Assembly: GCA_900554695.1 (NCBI GenBank)
Contig: USHV01000038.1
Coordinates: 1 to 19,027, forward strand
Direction of reading: 5' to 3'
Source of the DNA: an uncultured Prevotella sp.
GTDB taxonomy: Bacteria; Bacteroidota; Bacteroidia; Bacteroidales; Bacteroidaceae
DNA: 19,027 nt
This document shows, one piece after another, positions 15,534-19,027 of this stretch (the stretch's first letter is position 1; each line of letters begins with the position of its first letter). The notes under the pieces are model-generated. The model had not been told where the DNA came from. It was given only the letters and a program-made list of their open reading frames with translations, and did not search any database. A program made the position numbers and the translations under genes.

Positions 15534-15582
15534 TATGGTCCGTGCTATACGTTTAGTATAACGCGGACCATACAGCTTTTTT
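15534..15582. terminator. Bidirectional terminator between convergent genes
   Basis: The 9-bp stem TATGGTCCG (15534-15542) pairs with CGGACCATA (15564-15572). An inner TATAC/GTATA stem caps it with a 5-nt loop. T-rich tracts follow on both strands (15577-15582 on plus; complement of the AAATAAAATA stretch on minus). It can end both the GH43 gene and the flavin-protein gene. Confidence 0.85.
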
Positions 15583-15591
15583 ACGTCGGTC

Positions 15592-16077
15592 TTATTTCAC
15601 GTATTTGCATTTACCGCTGAACCTGTCGAACTTTATTTTTATGATGGCAACGCGGTGAAAGCTCTTTTCCGAATATTTTGCTCCGAGTGTTTCATATTCA
15701 GGGGAGAATTTCTTTACGAGCAACCGCAGTGCTTCGCGGCGCTCATCATCGGATTCGACAACCGAAGCCTCACCCCTGAGCACCACACTTTCGTATGCCG
15801 TCGTGAACATCTGTGGTTTCAGATCCACCTTGCCGACAATGCAGAAAGAAACATTTTTGTTTTCGGCTATCACTCTAAGTTTGCGTCCTTCAGGCGCGCA
15901 GTGAATGTAGAAGCAATCGTTTCCGTCCCATACGAAGTTGAGAGGTATGCCGTATGCCATGCCGTCGGCATCGGTCATAGACATCACTCCATATTCGGCG
16001 GTGGCCATAATCTCACGGGCACGCGCCTCGTCGAGCAGGCGGTCCTGGCGTCGAACGTCGCTGTTTGTGTATTCCAT
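15592..16077 (-). CDS. Pyridoxamine 5'-phosphate oxidase-like flavin protein (Nim-like)
   Basis: This 161-residue protein has the split-barrel FMN-binding fold of the pyridoxamine 5'-phosphate oxidase-like superfamily. Segments typical of the NimA-like branch are the N-terminal VRRQDR (8-13), YGIPLNFVWDG (42-52), FYIHCAPEGRK with H59 and the flavin-phosphate-contacting GRK (56-66), and YESVVLRGEASVV (95-107). NimA relatives include 5-nitroimidazole reductases, but most chromosomal members in Bacteroidales are of unknown role, so resistance should not be assumed. It is probably cytosolic and dimeric. It is monocistronic, converging with the GH43 gene on a shared terminator. No consensus -7 element is visible upstream. 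Confidence 0.88.
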   Translation of the reverse strand: MEYTNSDVRRQDRLLDEARAREIMATAEYGVMSMTDADGMAYGIPLNFVWDGNDCFYIHCAPEGRKLRVIAENKNVSFCIVGKVDLKPQMFTTAYESVVLRGEASVVESDDERREALRLLVKKFSPEYETLGAKYSEKSFHRVAIIKIKFDRFSGKCKYVK

Positions 16078-16369
16078 AATGTTTGGTTGGTATGTTTGTT
16101 CTTATTATTATATGTATTCTGATATAATGAAAACGCCGCCTTATCTGTCTTATTGTCTGTACAATGAAATTTTAACATCTCGTATATTTTAGTTGCTATA
16201 TGGCAATTATAAATAAGGTTTACATCATTCCGACGCTCTCAAAAATTGAATATTTCCGTACAACATTACATTTTTCGGCAAATTTCGGCAAAAATCAGAC
16301 ATTTAGATAAGTTGCTGACTATCAGCACATTTTACCGGAATCCTTTCCCCGTAGTAAACAGAAGGTGAT
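16078..16369. other. Gene-free stretch upstream of array B
   Basis: No gene is supportable. A 10-nt direct repeat, TTCGGCAAA plus one base, occurs twice in tandem (16273-16292). GCTGA/TCAGC forms a small hairpin around 16313-16325. TATCAGCAC there also occurs upstream of array A (about 9295), suggesting the two repeat regions share flanking sequence. Confidence 0.45.
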
Positions 16370-16501
16370 TCAATAAAGGCTTTATCACAACCTGATAAAG
16401 GCTTTATTAGAGTGTAAAACGGGCCATATCAGGTGGTAATATGGTGGGTTTCATGCCCTGAAATGGCCTTTATCGCGAGCCGTCGGTGTCGTTGTTGCAC
16501 T
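16370..16501 (+). repeat. Degenerate 22-nt tandem array B, six units
   Basis: Six units of exactly 22 nt start at 16370, 16392, 16414, 16436, 16458 and 16480. The first two contain ATAAAGGCTTTAT, a palindrome around a central G. Units 2-6 align one-to-one and without gaps with units 3-7 of the array at 9434: 71 of 110 positions are identical by hand count, best in the fifth unit (17 of 22, sharing CTGAAATG and ATCGC). It lies in the same orientation as array A, between the flavin-protein gene and trmO. Confidence 0.65.
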
Positions 16502-16564
16502 TCCGTATAGTTTTTTCTGTCTCATTATATGGTTTTTGTTGGCCTCTCACTTCTGTAACAACGA
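16489..16564 (+). repeat. Long-loop inverted repeat closing array B
   Basis: TCGTTGTTGCA (16489-16499) pairs with TGTAACAACGA (16554-16564): 11 bp with one wobble around a 54-nt loop. The left arm lies within the last 22-nt unit. No U-tract follows, so it is not an obvious terminator. Confidence 0.45.
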
Positions 16565-16740
16565 AAAACGGAATGTTAAATTACTGGAAATTTTAAGTTA
16601 ATTTCGCCTGTCCTGTCAGATGCGTTTCCGTAGGTGGATTGCTGCATTTTATGCTGTCGTCTCATGCGTGTTGTGTGTCTGTTATAAGTTTTTAATATGG
16701 TGGTGTTTGCGTGAGGGTGATAAAAAACAAAAGAGTTAGT

Positions 16741-16772
16741 TTTGTGTCTTGTCTCTTTTTGAGCTATCTTTG
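16741..16772 (+). promoter_or_regulatory. Promoter of trmO
   Basis: TTTG (16741-16744), 20 nt, TATCTTTG (16765-16772). Both elements and the spacing fit the Bacteroidetes consensus. The ATG at 16857 would have a leader of roughly 78 nt without a good Shine-Dalgarno site. Confidence 0.75.
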
Positions 16773-16856
16773 CAATGCGGCTGTCGCGTCTGTGGCTACA
16801 TGCTGACAGATATGGCAGTGGTTGAATAATAGTAAAAAATAATAGTTGGAATTGAT

Positions 16857-17534
16857 ATGGAGATAGAAGCGATAGCCCATTTCCGCTCACCGTTCTCATC
16901 GAAGTTCGGAATACCAAAGCAGAGTGGACTGGTGGAAAGCCTGAAAGGCGAGATAGTGTTCGTGCCGAAATACAGAAACCGTGACTCGCTGCGCGGACTC
17001 GACGAGTTCGATTACATCTGGCTTATATGGGGATTTTCTGCCAATCCGCATAAGGCCACGGCTCCTGTAGTAAGGCCTCCGGTGCTCGGTGGTAATGAGA
17101 AGGTTGGAGTTTTTGCGTCGCGCTCGCCGTTCAGACCAAATGCTCTGGGGCTGTCGTCGGTGCGGGTGGAGTCAGTCGATATGGAGACGGCGGACGGTCC
17201 GGTGGTAAGAGTGCTTGGAGCCGACCTAATGGACGGCACTCCGATATACGACATAAAGCCCTATGTGGCTTATGCCGACTGCCATGACAACGTGCGTTGC
17301 GGATTTGTTGACAGAAGTGTTAACCGCAGGCTGAACGTGGAGATGCCTGCTGACATCGCGCAACTGTTTGATGATAACAGTCTGATGTCGTTGCGCAAGG
17401 TGCTCGAACTTGACCCCCGGCCACGCTATCAACACGATTCCGGAAAGACATACGGCATGCCCTTCGCCGGATACGACATACATTTTCGGGTGGACGGAGA
17501 CACCCTTATTGTGGTGGATGCGGTTAGGATGTGA
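16857..17534 (+). CDS. trmO: tRNA (N6-threonylcarbamoyladenosine(37)-N6)-methyltransferase TrmO
   Basis: This 225-residue cytosolic enzyme of the TrmO/TsaA-like (UPF0066) family uses SAM to methylate N6 of t6A at position 37 of threonine tRNAs. The N-terminal beta-barrel domain shows IAHFRSPF (6-13), GLDEFDYIWLIWGF (48-61), RPPVLGG (73-79), the family signature VFASRSPFRPNALGLS (85-100), and GADLMDGTPIYDIKPYV (121-137). The C-terminal part (about 145-225) is the smaller accessory domain, with DPRPRYQHD near 184. The length is normal for the bacterial family. It has a consensus promoter at 16741-16772 and is followed by two hairpin terminators. The identification is secure. Confidence 0.93.
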   Translation: MEIEAIAHFRSPFSSKFGIPKQSGLVESLKGEIVFVPKYRNRDSLRGLDEFDYIWLIWGFSANPHKATAPVVRPPVLGGNEKVGVFASRSPFRPNALGLSSVRVESVDMETADGPVVRVLGADLMDGTPIYDIKPYVAYADCHDNVRCGFVDRSVNRRLNVEMPADIAQLFDDNSLMSLRKVLELDPRPRYQHDSGKTYGMPFAGYDIHFRVDGDTLIVVDAVRM

Positions 17535-17638
17535 GGTGTATGTGTGGTTGATATGGCTTATTCTTGAACATATCGCATGGTGTAGAGATATATTTGATTG
17601 TTCACTGTGATAATATATTATAAAGGGTGAATAATAAA

Positions 17639-17682
17639 ACAGGTTTCATCGTGACTCACGTCGCAATGAAACCTGTATTTTT
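17639..17682. terminator. Bidirectional terminator between trmO and the hydrolase gene
   Basis: ACAGGTTTCAT (17639-17649) pairs perfectly with ATGAAACCTGT (17666-17676). The loop itself contains CGTG-ACT-CACG. Plus-strand TTTTT (17678-17682) and minus-strand TTTTATTATT follow, so it can work in both directions. Confidence 0.85.
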
Positions 17683-17684
17683 AT

Positions 17685-17705
17685 GTCTCATGTCTGAGAC
17701 TTTTT
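17685..17705 (+). terminator. Second plus-strand hairpin after trmO
   Basis: GTCTCA-TGTC-TGAGAC followed by TTTTT. It is a compact 6-bp stem with a tetraloop, placed right after the larger terminator, and is probably a back-up site. Confidence 0.65.
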
Positions 17706-17712
17706 AGTAATG

Positions 17713-18798
17713 TCATTTTGTCTTTACCGGAACAAACGGTTGTTCCTTTGTCTTGTCAAGCGGAGCATCGAAATATTTACACTTTGTGAAATCAATCTTG
17801 TTGAGGTCGATGCTTCTTATAGAGCTGTCGTACATTGTACGGTAGTATATCACCTTGTTGGTCATGTCGGTGGCCGTTGTCCACTGTGTGGCGCTCGGTA
17901 TATCTACGTGCACCTGTCCGGCCGGGAACTCTATGCCTATGGGGATGTCGAAGTTGTTGAGTATCTGGAACGCCTGGCGTATGGTGCCGGTGGCTGTGGC
18001 CTGCTTGGGTGCAGTGGTCTGGAAGAAGGCCGCACGCACAAAGCGAGAAGGTGGTGTCACGTCGCCGGGAAGACCAAGAAATCCGCTGCCTGCACCGAAC
18101 GAAGCCATCTGTACATCGCCGAACTTGTGGGCTTCTGCCGTTCCGGAATACAGGTTCACGTAGTTGTTGAGATTTGTCATCTGCCAGTCAAAGCCCGGAG
18201 AGTTTGTCAGTACGCCAAGCTTATTGTCGTAAAACCGTGGCTCGCCGTTCACGATCTCAAGCACAATCTGTCTGCCTGACGCATCGGCGAAGCGCCAATG
18301 CACGGTTGATGCGCGTGGGTCGATGGCTATGACGTGAGCTTTCTTCACGGCTTCTTTCACCTCGTCGGTGGTGGAGCAGCTTCCGAGCAGCCACGAAACG
18401 AGCTGGAAGTCGGTGATGGTGTTGTCTTTCTGACTTGCGTCATATTCCTCATACTTGCCGTAGCCAGGAAAGTAGAAGAGTCCGGCGGAGAGTCCAGCTT
18501 CGTTCAGTCCTTCTACAACAAACTCCTTTTGTTCTACAGACAGGCCCACATAACCGTATTTGGCTGTGAACGACATGCCGTCGAGCGTATAGCCTGGGAT
18601 GTATGAGCGTTGAGTGTATCCGCGCGGAACGATGACATATCTGCTGTTGAGCTCGCTGCCACCCCATTCAATGGTGCGGGCTACTATGCGTGAGCTGTCA
18701 CCTGCCGTAAGGGTTATTCCGGTGCAAGCCGTTGCCTGTTGCGGTCCATACGCAATCATTGCTGCGGCAATGGCTGTTGTAAGTAGTTTCTTTTTCAT
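17713..18798 (-). CDS. Choloylglycine hydrolase / penicillin V acylase family enzyme (linear amide C-N hydrolase)
   Basis: This 361-residue Ntn hydrolase has an N-terminal signal peptide (1-24, ending ATA). Cleavage exposes C25, the expected N-terminal nucleophile (CTGITL). Other family positions visible are R41 in ARTIEWG, E44 where bile salt hydrolases have Asp, N99 in GLNEAGLSAGLFYFPG, N199 in LTNSPGFDWQ, and R252/R255 in PSRFVRAA. The exported form and the ~340-residue mature length match Gram-negative family members acting in the periplasm. Bile-salt deconjugation, penicillin V or N-acyl amide (including acyl-homoserine lactone) hydrolysis are all possible; the Glu for Asp change makes a bile-salt function less certain. 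The gene is monocistronic and converges with trmO. Likely -7 elements lie at 18828-18835 and 18890-18897 on the minus strand. Confidence 0.9.
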   Translation of the reverse strand: MKKKLLTTAIAAAMIAYGPQQATACTGITLTAGDSSRIVARTIEWGGSELNSRYVIVPRGYTQRSYIPGYTLDGMSFTAKYGYVGLSVEQKEFVVEGLNEAGLSAGLFYFPGYGKYEEYDASQKDNTITDFQLVSWLLGSCSTTDEVKEAVKKAHVIAIDPRASTVHWRFADASGRQIVLEIVNGEPRFYDNKLGVLTNSPGFDWQMTNLNNYVNLYSGTAEAHKFGDVQMASFGAGSGFLGLPGDVTPPSRFVRAAFFQTTAPKQATATGTIRQAFQILNNFDIPIGIEFPAGQVHVDIPSATQWTTATDMTNKVIYYRTMYDSSIRSIDLNKIDFTKCKYFDAPLDKTKEQPFVPVKTK

Positions 18799-18827
18799 AT
18801 TACATTAATAAATGGTTATTATATTTA

Positions 18828-18835
18828 CAAATATA
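18828..18835 (-). promoter_or_regulatory. Candidate -7 promoter element of the choloylglycine-hydrolase-family gene
   Basis: TATATTTG on the minus strand fits TAnnTTTG exactly, 29 nt before the ATG. TATTTTTG at 18890-18897 is a second exact match further upstream. Neither has a TTTG -33 box at the usual distance, so which is used is unclear. Confidence 0.5.
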
Positions 18836-18972
18836 CGATAATTATTAATAGCTATGTGTTTTTCGGTATTAAATATAATGATGTTCAGTCAAAAATAATG
18901 TTAAACCCTCTATTGTGATAAGCCTATGTAGTCATACCGGAGCACAATCAATATGTCTGCCAATTATGTATG

Positions 18973-18987
18973 TTAACGTGAGTTCGA
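18973..18987 (-). repeat. 15-nt inverted repeat, right copy
   Basis: This is the exact reverse complement of 40-54. It lies in the AT-rich region upstream of the hydrolase gene; no function is visible. The remaining sequence from 18836 to the window end shows no gene. Confidence 0.4.
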
Positions 18988-19027
18988 CGAATTGTAAGTG
19001 TTTGTAAATTTGGTGATTAGCGAAAAT

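Noticed and set aside
15592..16077. Nitroimidazole resistance gene (nim)
   Set aside because: It belongs to the same superfamily branch, but many chromosomal members are not resistance genes; only the family label is supportable.
16576..16917. 113-codon minus-strand frame between array B and trmO
   Set aside because: It covers the trmO promoter and start codon, has no recognisable domain and no promoter.
40..18987. Mobile element bounded by the 15-nt inverted repeats
   Set aside because: The interior holds core genes (pfp, prmA, trmO) and no transposase or integrase; no target-site duplication was seen.

Overview
The window looks like a chromosomal segment of a Bacteroidales bacterium, most likely from the Prevotella/Bacteroides group. 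The evidence is the promoter -7 element TAnnTTTG found upstream of many genes, start codons mostly preceded by AT-rich leaders without a Shine-Dalgarno site, a long-type pyrophosphate-dependent phosphofructokinase, a secreted OmpP1/FadL-type barrel, and a golvesin-type amidase typical of the phylum. Genus and species cannot be fixed from what is visible.

Layout. From 6294 down to 265 (minus strand) runs a tight five-gene operon: a small helical protein, a PlsC-type acyltransferase, a 968-residue exported amidase with golvesin, FnIII and C-terminal domains, a 101-residue unknown, and the radical-SAM protein YgiQ. It is closed by a hairpin terminator at 196-252. Divergently, 6468-9044 (plus) holds the phosphofructokinase with its own terminator, then a membrane-anchored GH25 lysozyme. 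An 830-nt gene-free stretch follows (9045-9873). prmA (minus) and a secreted Tyr/Trp- and Gly-rich protein plus an outer-membrane barrel (plus) diverge from a shared regulatory region at 10768-10930. A GH43-type lipoprotein (plus) and a Nim-like flavin protein (minus) converge on a shared terminator. A second gene-free stretch (16078-16856) precedes trmO (plus), which converges on a choloylglycine-hydrolase-family enzyme (minus).

The gene content is largely housekeeping and envelope-related: glycolysis, ribosome and tRNA methylation, cell-wall hydrolysis, lipid acylation and outer-membrane transport. There is no integrase, transposase, toxin, phage or CRISPR gene.

The most unusual signal is non-coding. 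Both large intergenic regions carry a degenerate array with an exact 22-nt period (seven units at 9434-9587, six at 16370-16501). The two arrays align unit for unit without gaps, at about 65% identity over 110 nt by hand count. The first array lies between a consensus -7 element at 9276 and a strong intrinsic terminator at 9654-9706, so it may be part of an undescribed ncRNA of roughly 415 nt.
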